Shown here: positions 11,199 through 22,104 of the stretch, piece by piece
Numbering within the stretch: position 1 is the stretch's first letter
How the letters are laid out: each line of letters opens with the position of its first letter
NCBI GenBank assembly: GCA_002786025.1
Contig: NHNW01000010.1
Coordinates: 372,001 to 436,000 of the forward strand
Length of the DNA: 64,000 bases
Source: Zasmidium citrigriseum
Taxonomy: Eukaryota > Ascomycota > Dothideomycetes > Mycosphaerellales > Mycosphaerellaceae
Reading direction: 5' to 3'
The notes under the pieces: generated by a model
Seen by the model: the letters and a program-made list of their open reading frames with translations, nothing else
The model's database searches: none
Told to the model about the DNA's origin: nothing
Position numbers and translations under genes: made by a program

Positions 11199-12606
11199 AT
11201 GACCAATGCCAAACCTGCCACAGTCCTATCAAGACTGCAAGACTGCTCGAGACATGAGTTTACCGTGCCTTCGAAGAAGATCAACGATGGCGATGATCTC
11301 AACTTCTTCTTCACCTCAAAAGCCTACAGCGATCTCACGAAATGGCTTCTTCAACTCAATCGAGCGGTGTTCCCAATCAAACTTGAAGACGGCAAGATTG
11401 ACGCTTGTCTGCTAGACTCTTCATTGTCATTTTCGAAAAACATCGAAAGAGTTCGAGCCATTCTGCAGGACTTGACCAAATTCATTGAAGATGCACCCCC
11501 AGACACAGGACCGCGGAGATTTGGAAACGTCGCTTTCCGTAAGTGGTATCAACTGGCAGAGGACAACGCTGTCTCTCTACTCGAGACCCGTCTACTGAAA
11601 AACCCACACTTTCCTATCGCCAGCGACGAGCAAAGGAATGGACTCTGCAGCGAGTTGAAAGCCTACCTGCTGGGTAGCCTTGGAAGTGCGCAAAGATTGG
11701 ATTACGGCACGGGACATGAACTGAGCTTCCTTGCGTTTCTAGGATGCTTATGGAAACTCGGAATGTTCAATGATGGCGAAGAGCGTTCGATTGTCGTGGG
11801 GATCATCCAGCCGTGAGTCCGTTGTACAGAATTTGCGAGAAACCGTTGCTGACAAGAGCTGCAGCTATCTGAATCTCATACGCAAATTGATCATGACATA
11901 TACACTGGAACCGGCAGGTTCGCACGGCGTATGGGGATTAGACGACCACAGTTTTGTCCCCTACATATTCGGAGCAGCACAGTTCGGGCCGCCGATTGCC
12001 CACGATGATTATTCGACTCCAGTACCCACCGAGGGGTCACTATCGACTGCGCCTGCGCCTTCTTCTGTGACGAATAAAGCCATGGTGGCGGACTTCAAAG
12101 ATTCCAATATGTACTTTTCAGCGATCCAGTTCATCTACGACGTCAAGAAGGGGCCCTTCTGGGAGCACTCTCCCGTGCTTTACGATGTCAGCGGTATCAA
12201 AGATGGCTGGGGCAAGATCAACAAGGGGATGTTGAAGATGTACGCTGCGGAAGTCTTGGGCAAATTTCCAGTTGTACAGCACTTCCCGTTTGGAAGCCTT
12301 TTCCAATGGGAGCGAGATCCAGAAGCGCAACAAGGCCCAGGCCCAGTGTCCGTCCATACCCAGAATCAACCGACTGCTCTACAGAGCAAAGATGTGCCTC
12401 CAGTAGCATCTTCCGGGACAGCTGCGCCCTGGGCGCGGCCTGGTGGGACTAGCGCGATGCCCCAAATGCAATCAAGTACAGGCATGCCATCGACTCGAGC
12501 TCCATGGGCGCAACCGACAGCGTCTGGAAGGCCGTCCGGAACCAATGCAAACAAGATGACGGGAGCAACGCAAGCACCGTGGGCAAACAGAGGCCCTCCA
12601 CGATGA
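11199..12606 (+). CDS. serine/threonine protein phosphatase 2A activator (PTPA, peptidyl-prolyl isomerase)
   Basis: Two exons: 11199-11812 and 11865-12606; 451 residues. PTPA hallmarks are [36 protein letters not shown] near residue 169 and [20 protein letters not shown] near 226. PTPA activates PP2A-type phosphatases through a cis/trans proline isomerase activity and loading of active-site metals, in cytosol and nucleus. The fungal family has two members (Rrd1-like and Rrd2-like). The long Pro/Ala/Gln-rich tail after about residue 365 suggests the longer form, but I do not decide between them. The start is the ATG at 11199; no ATG precedes it in frame in the open stretch. Confidence 0.95.
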
Positions 12607-13339
12607 CGAGACGGGTTTGCCAACAATGATTAGCGACGGAGTTCTGGATGAGGGTGTCCAAGGCTGGATAGACTTGCTGAGATGAAACGGGATGACGGGA
12701 CAGGATTGGTTTGAATGACCATCATAGCAAGATCAGACCCGTGAGCATGCTCTAGAGAACTCATAGAGATAAGAACGAGCTACTGCATGAGAAAACACAG
12801 GAGCACTGGGTATAGCTTAGTCATGACATAGGCGACGAACCGGTCCAACTCTCTCCATGCTCCACTCTCGCGTTGTGTCTTGCATACTTGATGCAGCTTA
12901 ACGTTTGCTCCTACTGCGTTCAGGCGCTGCTCTGTGAGAACTGCTCTCACTGCTGCAGCTGAAGCTGTCTCGCGCTTTCGTAGGTTGCTATTCTAGGCGC
13001 GTTGCTTCCTGGTCAGCGAGCAGCATGATGCCATGGGACCCGGCGAAGTCTCAGCTCGTGAAATTGCGTGTACTATAAAGCACGAGCTAGCCATGCGGCA
13101 GCGCTGGGCGACGTGGTGATCGATGCGAGCGCGCGCCTACTGTATTGTATACCTCCAGCCTGTACCTGCCCTGTGCTCACTTCATTTGCTTCCTCCGTGG
13201 CTGTGCATTGACCTCGCAAAGCGCCGCTGTCCCAGACTGACACCACCAGCCAACACATCAACCGCCCCGACGACATCGTATATGACCGTGCGGTAGCCAG
13301 TCGCCTCGTCGCCAGCATCGCTGCACAACACTGCCCATC
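12607..13339. other. intergenic stretch
   Basis: Lies between two plus-strand genes. It holds the terminator side of the PP2A activator gene and the pyrimidine-rich leader and promoter of the next gene. No supported gene is seen. Confidence 0.5.
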
Positions 13340-14285
13340 ATGCCGGGTGTTCGTACGTTTTGAAGCTGCCCAGGTGTCCAGCGACAGCAGCTCCTCGGAT
13401 GGTGTGACCCGAGCTTACCTGTGTGCAGCTCCTGACGCGGTCGACAACGTAAAGAAACTATTCAAGGGCCTCTTCAAGCGCGGCAAGAAGAAGCAAGACA
13501 AACCTGCAGAGCAAGCTCCACCAACGACTTCGACCCAGCAACCTTCGAACGCACCCGCGACTCAGCAGACACCTGCAGCCACCAACGGCGGAGCTCCCAA
13601 TACCGACAAACCACTTCCACCTACACTTCCACAAGATTCTGGCACCCAAAGCGAGGTCAAGAAGGACGATGTTCCTCAGACACAGACGGCACAAGCAGGC
13701 GTAGTGGAGAGCTCGCAAGAAGCTAAGAAAGAGACAGAGAGTCAGACTGTATCTCCCACGTCTGCTGCGCCTGCTGCAGCTTCAGAGCCGGTCTCTGCGA
13801 TTGAAACATCCACACCACCAGCGCCGCCCCCGAAGAATGAGGGCGATTCTGTGGCCCCGAAGACTGCAGATATTGTGAAGCCTGTGGAGACAACTGGTAC
13901 ATGAGAACTGGCAAGTACGCTGTGAGCGGCTATGCTAACATGGCTTGCAGCGGGTAAAGAGAATGTAGCACCACCGGCACCCGCTCCGAACGCAGAGACG
14001 ACTCCAGCACCTGCAGCTACGGTCTCAGCGCAGCCCAATGGCACCGCAGAGGAGGGGAAGAAGCTCGATGCAGCGGCAGATGGCGAGAATGCAGCGAAGA
14101 CAGCGGCAGACGAGAAGGTGCCAGTGAACGAGGAGCCACCAGCAGTCAAGCCAGCTTCGAATGCGCCAGGCATGTCTGCGACCTCCGGTCCGCTGGAGGT
14201 GCGTGAAGTGCCCTGACCAAGTTGGCAATCGCTCTACTAACTTACTGCTCTGCAGGACTTCCCAGAGGGTGGTGTCCATCAGTGA
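13340..14285 (+). CDS. low-complexity Ala/Pro/Thr/Glu-rich protein, unknown function
   Basis: Four exons: 13340-13352 (13 bases), 13429-13896, 13951-14198 and 14256-14285; 252 residues. The first exon gives MPGV plus one base. The joined start reads MPGVPPDAVDNVKKLFKGLFKRGKKKQ, an amphipathic basic helix. A long disordered region rich in Ala, Pro, Thr and Glu follows, and the last tiny exon gives EDFPEGGVHQ. The short conserved-looking ends around a disordered middle are the best signs that this is a real gene. No domain is recognised. A role as a membrane- or nucleic-acid-binding disordered protein is only a guess from the basic N-terminal helix. Confidence 0.7.
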
Positions 14286-14984
14286 AGATATCTAGAATGC
14301 GAGTCATGCTGAGCTTTTCCAAGTGTATCGTAGGTCGGAAAGTCTCCCTTCAGTAACGGGCTCGATCTACCTCCTTCGAAGCACCACCTCTCCGCGGCTT
14401 CGAACCGGCAGTTGAGCCCAGCTACTTCCTACATTCTACTGGCGCATTCGAGACAGCAGCAGAGGCGGAGGACATCCAGATGAGGGGTGGCGATGAAGGA
14501 TTGAACGGCTGTCCGTATTCCAAACTTATACCCTAGCATAGGCGTTGTATGCGAGTTGTCGTGTTTCGAGCATGATTGAGAGTGCTTTTCCCAATGGCGA
14601 AATTGATGTCGCTGCTGGTATACTCCTCATCATTGCAGGACGTATCTACTCCAGTCTCACGCCTCTTTCTCAGGTAAAAGCGATGCCGTCTCTTTAATTT
14701 GCACGTGAAGCTCGTTTCGAACAAAGGTGGTGAATCTCGCCAGGCGCTGCTGAATAATGAACAATCCTCGGCAAGGGAATCCGCGATTGCGTGCTCGCCT
14801 GGCTCGGGCGAGGGCAATTTTTCGCTGGGAATGAGAGACTCGAGGCCGGCAAGTCCATTCACTCGCTCAGACTGACATCGCCACGACCTCTGATCTTCTT
14901 CAGCAACTTCTGCTGTTGTGACGAGCGAAAACAAAAAGATCAGGCGAGCTGTCGTCACAGAAAAGACCACAGGATCGTCACGAG
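14286..14984. other. intergenic stretch, promoter of MET10
   Basis: No supported gene. It contains the 3' flank of the low-complexity gene and the upstream region of the sulfite reductase gene. A minus-strand open frame crossing into MET10 has no domain and is treated as chance. Confidence 0.5.
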
Positions 14985-17900
14985 ATGACTGTCGTGCAGG
15001 GAAGCGGCGACCAGCCGCCAGCCGACCTGCCGTCGACCGCCGCACCCTTTGGACAAGACCTCGCTCTGCCTGAGCTCTCTGGACCGACATACCTGACAGC
15101 GCAGACGCTGGTACAGCAGGTTGCATACGCGCTCTCGGACAAGCTCTTCACCTACTCGCCCGAGTCCTTTGACCTCGACGCCGCCGCACGCGCGTGGCAG
15201 AAAAGCCAGCAGAAGAATGCCTACAACCAAGTCACCGGCGTGCAGTGCCACGAGACGAGAAATGGCGCGGGTACCGTTGCACTGGGCTATATGTTCAGCC
15301 CAGACTTCGATTTGAGCAAGAGACATGTGCCACAGTCCATAATCGCAAGCGCGGCCAGCTTGCAACACCTCCGTTCAGCACTTGACCAATTGAGCCTGCT
15401 CTACGATGTCGCGAATCCCACTGCTTTGCAAGTGGCTGCAGTCGACTACTCCGCCGATTCGAAGACTGGCCTCGTCACTGACTATACCTCTGCGTTGAAC
15501 CTGGCCGAGGACTTGGGACTGGGCCTTTTGTCGAGCAGAAGCGTGTACGAGATTCAGCACATGTCTCTGCTCTCTACGCTCATGTCCTCCATCCTCCCTA
15601 CGGTCCACACATACGATGGCATTACTGTTGGACGTGAAACGACCCGCGTGATCGACGTGCTCAATGTTGCGAGTCTCAAGCGTACATACGATGCTGTCAT
15701 GGACGTGGTCAAGGACGATGTGCACTCCAAACGCTTCACCAGCGAAGGCAAGCTTTCCAAGCTGTTTCTCGCGTTCAATGCCGAGCTAGGAACCGAGTAC
15801 AAGGCATTTGAATACCACGGACATCAAGCCCCCACGAGCGTCTTTGTTGTGTTCGGAACTGTTGAAGCCAGCTTGTCCGCTCAGATCGCCGAGGCATTGG
15901 CTGAGCAGGATGTCAAGGTTGGTGTCATCAACGTTCGTGTGTACCGGCCTTTCATCGAGGAGGATTTCCTGGCCGTCTTGCCACCCAGCGCCCAGCAAGT
16001 AACCGTGCTTGGACAGGTGCAGGATCAGGCCAGCGCACTCGACCCCAGCATTACCAGCAGCCTCTACGCCGATGTGCTCGCTGCCGTGAACTTTGGCTCT
16101 ATGGCATCCGGCAAAGCACCAAGCGTGTACGACGTGAAGTATTCCCGCGAGACTGTCTGGACTGTCTCCAAGATCGAGACGCTCCTGCGACAGCTTGGTG
16201 GCAAGACAGACGAAGTCACGCCTACGATCTCATTGGCTGCCAAGGACATGAAGCAGTACACCTTCTGGGATATGGACACAAGCAAGAGCGCCAGTGCTGC
16301 TGGTATGTTGGGTCAACTGCTGTCTGACGACAGCGCTCTCAACGTGACCGTCCGCTCCGGACACGACAACCTGGTCCAGGGCGGCGTTCTCAGAACCGAT
16401 TTGCGCACCTCGTGGAAGAGTATCGAGTCCGCCTACAGCATCAAGGACGCCGATGTTGCTATCATCGGGGATGGAAAGCTCCTGAAGGAATTCTCAATTC
16501 TCGAGAATGTCAAGGATGAGGGCATCGTTGTCGTCAAGTCCGCAGGCTGGAAGGATGAGGATGTGGAGAAGAAGCTGTCGAGCCCAGTACGCAAGATCCT
16601 TGCGGCTAAGCGTCTGTCTCTTTGGATTCTTGATCCCTCTAAGAGCGCCAAGGTTGAAGAGGACAGTGAGCTGGAATCATTCTTGGTCCAGCTCGCTTTC
16701 TTGAAGGTGGCACGATCCGATGTGTATCAAGCTGGTCTGAACAAGTTGAAGGCATCCGACAGCGTGCTCGATGCGCTTGCCCAGGAGCTGGACGCTGCGT
16801 TCAAGCAATTTGAAGTTCCGGAAAGCTGGTTGACCATTGAACCAGAGCAGAACGAGACTCTGCCACCTGCCGAGGACCTCAATGTGAACAGCTTTGCCGG
16901 CTTTGACCATACCGAAGAGGAGCCTCCGACTGAGCTGCATGACTGGCAAGTTGTGGCCAAGGGCCTTGCTTTCAAGGAGGCTTACGGAACCTCGACCGCA
17001 TTGCGACCAGATCTTAGCGTTGTCACCAAGACGGTCCATGTCAAGGAACATCGCCGACTCACGCCAGAGACCTACGACCGCAACATCTTCCACATCGAAT
17101 TCGATCTTGGAGACACTGGCCTCACTTACGATATTGGCGAGGCTCTTGGTATCCATGCCGAAAACGACGCCGGCGAGATCGAAGAGTTCATCAAGTGGTA
17201 CGGTCTGAATCCCCAAGAGATTGTGGAAGTTCCGTCACGAGAGGATCCAACCGTCTTTGAGAACAGAACCGTTTACCAAGCCCTGCTGCAAAACGTTGAC
17301 ATCTTTGGTCGCCCGCCAAAGCGCTTCTATGAAGCTCTCAGTGAATTCGCTTCAGACGACAAGGAGAAGACTGAGCTGTTCTTGCTCGGCACTGGCGGAA
17401 ACCAGGAGGCGACTCTCGAGTTCAAGCGCCGCGCTGAGGTTGACACCGTCACCTACGCCGATATCCTCCTCGAGTTCCCATCTGCTCACCCTAGCTTCCA
17501 CGACATTGTCCGCATTGTCAGCCCGATGAAGAGGAGAGAATACTCGATCGCCTCATCGCAGAAGGTCACTCCAAACAGTGTCAGCTTGTGTATCGTCACT
17601 GTCAACTGGGTGGATCCAAAGGGCCGCGATCGATTTGGCCAGGCCACTCGTTACCTCAACGCTCTCCCAATTGGTGCCCCTGTAACGGTTTCCGTCAAGC
17701 CATCTGTCATGAAGCTGCCACCAAAGACGACGCAGCCCATCATCATGGCAGGTCTTGGTACTGGTCTTGCTCCATTCCGCGCCTTCGTTCAAGAGCGTGC
17801 ATGGCAGCGCGAGCAGGGAATGGAAATCGGAGATGTGTTCCTCTACATGGGATCCCGTCACCAACGCGAAGAGTACTTGTATGGTGAAGAATGGGAGGCC

Positions 17901-18194
17901 TATCTTTCCGCGGGCATCATCACCTTGCTGGGATGCGCCTTCTCCCGTGACCAGCCCCAGAAGATCTACATTCAGGACCGTATGCGTCAGACTTTGGGCG
18001 ACATTCGACGTGCTTACCTTCGTGAAGAGGGTGCATTCTACCTCTGTGGCCCTACCTGGCCAGTACCCGACGTTACCGCTGTTCTCGAAGAGGCCGTGGA
18101 AGTTCAGGCCAAGGCTGATGGCAAGAAGAAGGATGGTCACAAGGAGATCGAGAGGCTCAAGGAGGAGCTGAGGTATGTGCTGGAGGTCTACTAA
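14985..18194 (+). CDS. MET10: sulfite reductase (NADPH) flavoprotein, alpha subunit
   Basis: Single exon, 1069 residues. The N-terminal half is the pyruvate:ferredoxin-oxidoreductase-like region typical of fungal MET10. The C-terminal third is a ferredoxin-NADP-reductase-type FAD/NADPH module: RREYSIASSQ near residue 849 binds FAD, GLGTGLAPFRAF near 922 binds NADPH, and CGPTWPVPDVTAVL lies near 1020. As in yeast Met10, no flavodoxin domain is present; in fungi that domain sits in the beta subunit. The enzyme passes electrons from NADPH to the sirohaem beta subunit, which reduces sulfite to sulfide in sulfate assimilation for cysteine and methionine. Length and ending (RYVLEVY) fit the family. 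It is probably cytosolic. Expression is normally under sulfur control, but I could not identify a specific site. Confidence 0.97.
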   Translation: MTVVQGSGDQPPADLPSTAAPFGQDLALPELSGPTYLTAQTLVQQVAYALSDKLFTYSPESFDLDAAARAWQKSQQKNAYNQVTGVQCHETRNGAGTVALGYMFSPDFDLSKRHVPQSIIASAASLQHLRSALDQLSLLYDVANPTALQVAAVDYSADSKTGLVTDYTSALNLAEDLGLGLLSSRSVYEIQHMSLLSTLMSSILPTVHTYDGITVGRETTRVIDVLNVASLKRTYDAVMDVVKDDVHSKRFTSEGKLSKLFLAFNAELGTEYKAFEYHGHQAPTSVFVVFGTVEASLSAQIAEALAEQDVKVGVINVRVYRPFIEEDFLAVLPPSAQQVTVLGQVQDQASALDPSITSSLYADVLAAVNFGSMASGKAPSVYDVKYSRETVWTVSKIETLLRQLGGKTDEVTPTISLAAKDMKQYTFWDMDTSKSASAAGMLGQLLSDDSALNVTVRSGHDNLVQGGVLRTDLRTSWKSIESAYSIKDADVAIIGDGKLLKEFSILENVKDEGIVVVKSAGWKDEDVEKKLSSPVRKILAAKRLSLWILDPSKSAKVEEDSELESFLVQLAFLKVARSDVYQAGLNKLKASDSVLDALAQELDAAFKQFEVPESWLTIEPEQNETLPPAEDLNVNSFAGFDHTEEEPPTELHDWQVVAKGLAFKEAYGTSTALRPDLSVVTKTVHVKEHRRLTPETYDRNIFHIEFDLGDTGLTYDIGEALGIHAENDAGEIEEFIKWYGLNPQEIVEVPSREDPTVFENRTVYQALLQNVDIFGRPPKRFYEALSEFASDDKEKTELFLLGTGGNQEATLEFKRRAEVDTVTYADILLEFPSAHPSFHDIVRIVSPMKRREYSIASSQKVTPNSVSLCIVTVNWVDPKGRDRFGQATRYLNALPIGAPVTVSVKPSVMKLPPKTTQPIIMAGLGTGLAPFRAFVQERAWQREQGMEIGDVFLYMGSRHQREEYLYGEEWEAYLSAGIITLLGCAFSRDQPQKIYIQDRMRQTLGDIRRAYLREEGAFYLCGPTWPVPDVTAVLEEAVEVQAKADGKKKDGHKEIERLKEELRYVLEVY

Positions 18195-18658
18195 GCGCAA
18201 CTGCAGTTCCTCTCGTTTCTGCATTGTGTTTGGCTGCATCCTTATCCTTATCTGTTTCGTACATGCGTTCGAGCATTGGATAGACGGCGCTCTAGCGCGA
18301 AATAGACTTTGATATCAGAGATTCAGTTCGAATACATGTATATGTATATCTGCACAGAAAAGTCGCCATTCCACCAGAATCTTTCGACAGTGTCTAGAGA
18401 GAGTAGATGGTGAGTACCCCACCGTGTCAAAGTCAATACCGGAGAGATTGGAGCTGGCTCCGTTCAATGCTGGAACAATCGAGTGATGTCACAGCGTGTC
18501 ATGAAAACGTGAGCACATGATGGCATTTGCCTCGAAGCCAGAACATTTGACCATTGACATTTCCTGCCCTGAAGGTCGAGCTGTTGTGTCGTCGACGGCT
18601 ACATTCTCAGATTAAACATCCATATCACCAGGAGAATAATTGGTTTTTTTACGACGCC
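18195..18658. other. intergenic stretch
   Basis: Between two plus-strand genes. It contains MET10 3' flank with A/T-rich bases near 18330-18360 and the leader of the next gene. Nothing else is seen. Confidence 0.5.
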
Positions 18659-19165
18659 ATGCTACCAACGACAGTGCGAAGAAGCGTGCGCCTTCCACGC
18701 CCCTCTCCCGGCCGATACGCCATCACGACACGCCAATTCCAAACTAGCGCATCACGACGACTAGCAGAGAAAGACGAGATCAATACCGAGTCAAGAGAGT
18801 ATAGCAAATCGGGAGGCGATCAAAAAGCGGCAAGAGCAACAACAGACGCGGCTTTCAGTGCGGACAAGACGAGGCCTGAAGAGCAGCATGAGTCGGCGAG
18901 GCAAGAGGCTGGTGGCGTAAGTCCATAGTGGGCAATTTTGTGATTCTGGGAGAGGATGTTAACGCAGGTGTAGGATTCGAATAACCCGCTGAATGTCAGT
19001 CCTGCGAATCCGGCTGTGAGCCAGCCAAAGGGAGCACAGAAGGGGAACGTAAAGGAGGGGTCGGCAGATGAGACTGGCGAGGGCAGTGGTCGGGCGAGGA
19101 CGAGTGGTGGTGGCAGTCCTTCGAAAGCTGGCGGTGGGAAGTCTGGTGGTGGTTCATCAGGTTGA
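18659..19165 (+). CDS. small probable mitochondrial protein, unknown function
   Basis: Two exons: 18659-18916 and 18974-19165; 149 residues. The N terminus is rich in Arg and Ser with no acids (MLPTTVRRSVRLPRPSPGR...FQTSASRRLAEK), a classical mitochondrial presequence with a likely cleavage near the FQTSASRR block. The second exon begins DSNNPLNVSPANPAVSQPKG, which looks conserved, and then becomes Gly/Ser/Lys-rich. The acceptor used is the TAG at 18971-18973; the CAG seven bases upstream gives an immediate stop. Similar small fungal proteins are annotated only as hypothetical, as far as I know. No domain or membrane span is seen. Confidence 0.75.
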
Positions 19166-19577
19166 GATGTGAGAGTCAAAGAAGCATTCGGGGATGTGCG
19201 AGAGGCTGTCGATCCCAAGAAGCCAGATTCTTGCAAAAAATCATGCTGCATTCTCGATATTCGATAACGAAGATGTCAAGGTCGAGTATTGAAGACTCGA
19301 AACTCGAGACCGGGGTAGTACTTGAATCCAAGACATATGGCAATCGTGATCAGGACTTTCCAGGTTCTCAGCCTTTTGTCGCCTTAGCATGTGATCGAAA
19401 TCGTCATGAAGCACCTAGCCGCGCTTTTGTTCCGATCTTCGAACCACACCCTCTCCCAGACATCGCCCATGCTCTTGCGCAAACATTCGACGTGTATTTC
19501 CAATGGTCAACAGCACTACCCCAGTATGATACCCTTGCGAAAGCCTGGATCGAGGACCTTCTACCAAGACATAGAAG

Positions 19578-21322
19578 ATGGATGAGACTTTCGCTAAATT
19601 GGAGGTATTTCAAGACAAGTCTGCCTCGAAATCGATGGCCTCTGACGGAGTATTTGTAGGCAGAATACTGTACGTTCGATTCTGGAGTAGGAAACTACCC
19701 CTCCTCGCACCTGGTGCAAGCCTAACCATACCTCAGGTCCTCCGCTCGATACTGCCCTACTTTCTGCGATCCTGTCGGACTTCGACCTGACTGTCGAGGG
19801 CCAAATTCAGGATGCCAGAGAAACACTAGACCCCCTGAAAGAGTCTGCTTTGTTGGAAGAAGAGTTTGGATTCGATGCTTCGGGTACAGGCGCACAAGAC
19901 GAGGGTCTCATATCTGCAACTCGACCAGAATCATGCCCGGGTCTCACCAGCGCGTCCGGCTCCCGCGAGACAGACTTAACTAGCCTCTCCAACGGACTGT
20001 CGTCGCTGGACCTTGAACACGAAGAGGAGAGTTCTCGCGCGGGTACCAGTGTTACAGCCGAAGAGATTGAGAACTTGGACGAGGAGACGAAGATCATGTT
20101 GCTACGGGACATCTTTCAAGATCGCGTGAGCAAGGCCAATGCCCAATACACACTCCGAAAATGCGAGGGCAAGTGGCACAAGGCTATGGAGGAACTGCTC
20201 AATCACGTCTATCTCAACGAGGACCAGAACGAACACGGGGGCACGGTACCGAAGGGCATCGACGCCTTCTCTGAGGACAACGTCTTGAGACGAGGGCGAA
20301 AGAAGAAACCCAAGGGCAAACACCTCAGCATCCTCGACGAGCGCCGATCCAGCTCCTTGCCAGTGTCACCAATTGAATCCCCTGCGCCTCCAACTAACAG
20401 GTGGCAAACCGCCAGCGAGGATATCGATTTCATCGCAGCTCGGACCGGGATGGCTAGCTCTGCTGTCGCCTCGATCTACTACGCCAACGGCACTTCTCTT
20501 CCCAAGACGATCGCAGGCGTTCTGAAAGATGGAGCACAGAACGGCAAAGCTGACCTGGAAGACGATCCGATCCTGGCCGTCAATGCCCACGATCTCAATG
20601 TCGAGTTCCCATCGATCGCAGACGAATATGTCAGAGCTTTGGTTCGCCTTACTCATCCATCAACTGCTGCAGCGCATGAGCTAGCAAAAGCGTTGACCAC
20701 ACAGCCTAGTGTGGCAAGAGGTGGCATTCAGATCATTCCGACCTATGCCAAACCACTGGAGGACTCGGAAGAGTTGTTCCAGGAGCCGTCAAGGAAGACT
20801 CGTGCAGCTGCAAGGTTGGATCCCGACGCCTCCACAGCAGGAGAGCGTGCTGCTGCATACTCGGCCGCCCGCAGCGCAGCATTGTCACAGGCCCATGCGG
20901 CTCACAGGAAAGCGAAGTCAGATCGCTTGATGGGTGGTGCAGCAGCGTACTATGGCCAGATCAGTCGCGAATACGCCATGCTCTCGAACCAGGCATCCGC
21001 CTCCGCTGCGGATGAACTCGCGGATACTCAATCTGCGCCTTCGCAGCTGGACCTCCACGGCATCGACGTCCTCAATGCTGTTAGGATCGCTCGAGAGAAG
21101 GTCGAATCATGGTGGGACGGGCTCGGTGAGAATCGCGCGAACGGCAGAATTGGTGCACAAGAGCGTCAGGCTGGATACCAGATCATTGTTGGTCTGGGCA
21201 GACACAGTGAAGGCGGTAAAGGCAAGCTGGGCCCTGCTGTGAACAAGGCATTGAGAGAAGATGGGTGGAAAGTCGAACAGGCCGGCGCTGTGCTCGTAGT
21301 CAAGGGGAAGGGTCGAAGATGA
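19578..21322 (+). CDS. CUE- and SMR-domain protein (Cue2/N4BP2-like endonuclease candidate)
   Basis: Three exons: 19578-19604, a 10-base microexon 19660-19669, and 19737-21322; 540 residues. The joined N terminus is MDETFAKLEAEYCPPLDTAL. A CUE-like helical region lies at about 126-172 (EETKIMLLRDIFQDRVSKAN...). A DUF1771-like helix (ERAAAYSAARSAALSQAHAA) precedes the C-terminal SMR domain (QLDLHGIDVLNAVRIAREKV from about 449). In yeast, Cue2 with this layout cleaves mRNA at collided ribosomes in no-go decay; SMR domains are nucleases. The same role here is inference from architecture. The 412 bases upstream (19166-19577) contain an open frame without domain or good start, taken as promoter and leader. 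Confidence 0.88.
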
Positions 21323-22104
21323 TCGATCAGTCGACGCGGCTGATCAAGCAGTCACCTGTTGCACGTCTTTTGCAGGTTCACCGCGCCGCCATACCCATAG
21401 CGAACAACAGTGTTGACCGAGGAACTTCGGCCCCTGTCTCCCTGCCTTTCTATCAGTGCCTGCGGAGGGTATATACAATCCGAGGCGCTGCTTCTTATCA
21501 AACGAATGATCGGACACGATTCAAAGCATAGCGTCAACAACCCAGCTGCAACTCCGATTAAGACATGCACCGAGAGGATCGACATACTTCTGCGAGGCTC
21601 TTGGTCCTCGGCGTGCGGTTGATCGCTGCGCGAATCGAGAATTCCTGGGGGTTCCGAGGCACAATTCTGAACGCACTTGCCTTTCTCGTCCACGGGACAG
21701 CCTATCGTGTTGCATAACTCGTATTAGAGTTGGAGATCTAGATTGGCACGCGGCAAGGTGTCCTCATGGTGCGTATCGAGATTCAGGCCGAAAGCACCGC
21801 ATCATATGCCACCGCATCATTGAGTGGAGTTGGCATCGAAAAGGAAACATTTGTTGGGCTTTGAAGACAAGGCAGTATATCTCTGGACGACGATTGGATG
21901 CAACCACTTGTAGATTGCTGGATCTATACGGTGCCGACTATCTCCTAGCAGAGCAACAATTCCAGTTGATGCCCTTGGCGAAACCTTGAATGACACTGGA
22001 GGGCTAGTAAGTCCAGAACTTCAGCGTTTACCTTCTTGAGTTGTACACGTACTACTCTTTGTCTTCTCTTCGAATACTTGAACTCGACATCATCGGCAAT
22101 CAAA
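21323..22104. other. intergenic stretch
   Basis: Between two plus-strand genes. Only short open frames without features; it should contain the SMR-gene terminator and the promoter of the methyltransferase gene. Confidence 0.5.

Noticed and set aside
17553..18239. 228-codon minus-strand open frame
   Set aside because: Antisense to the FAD/NADPH module of MET10.
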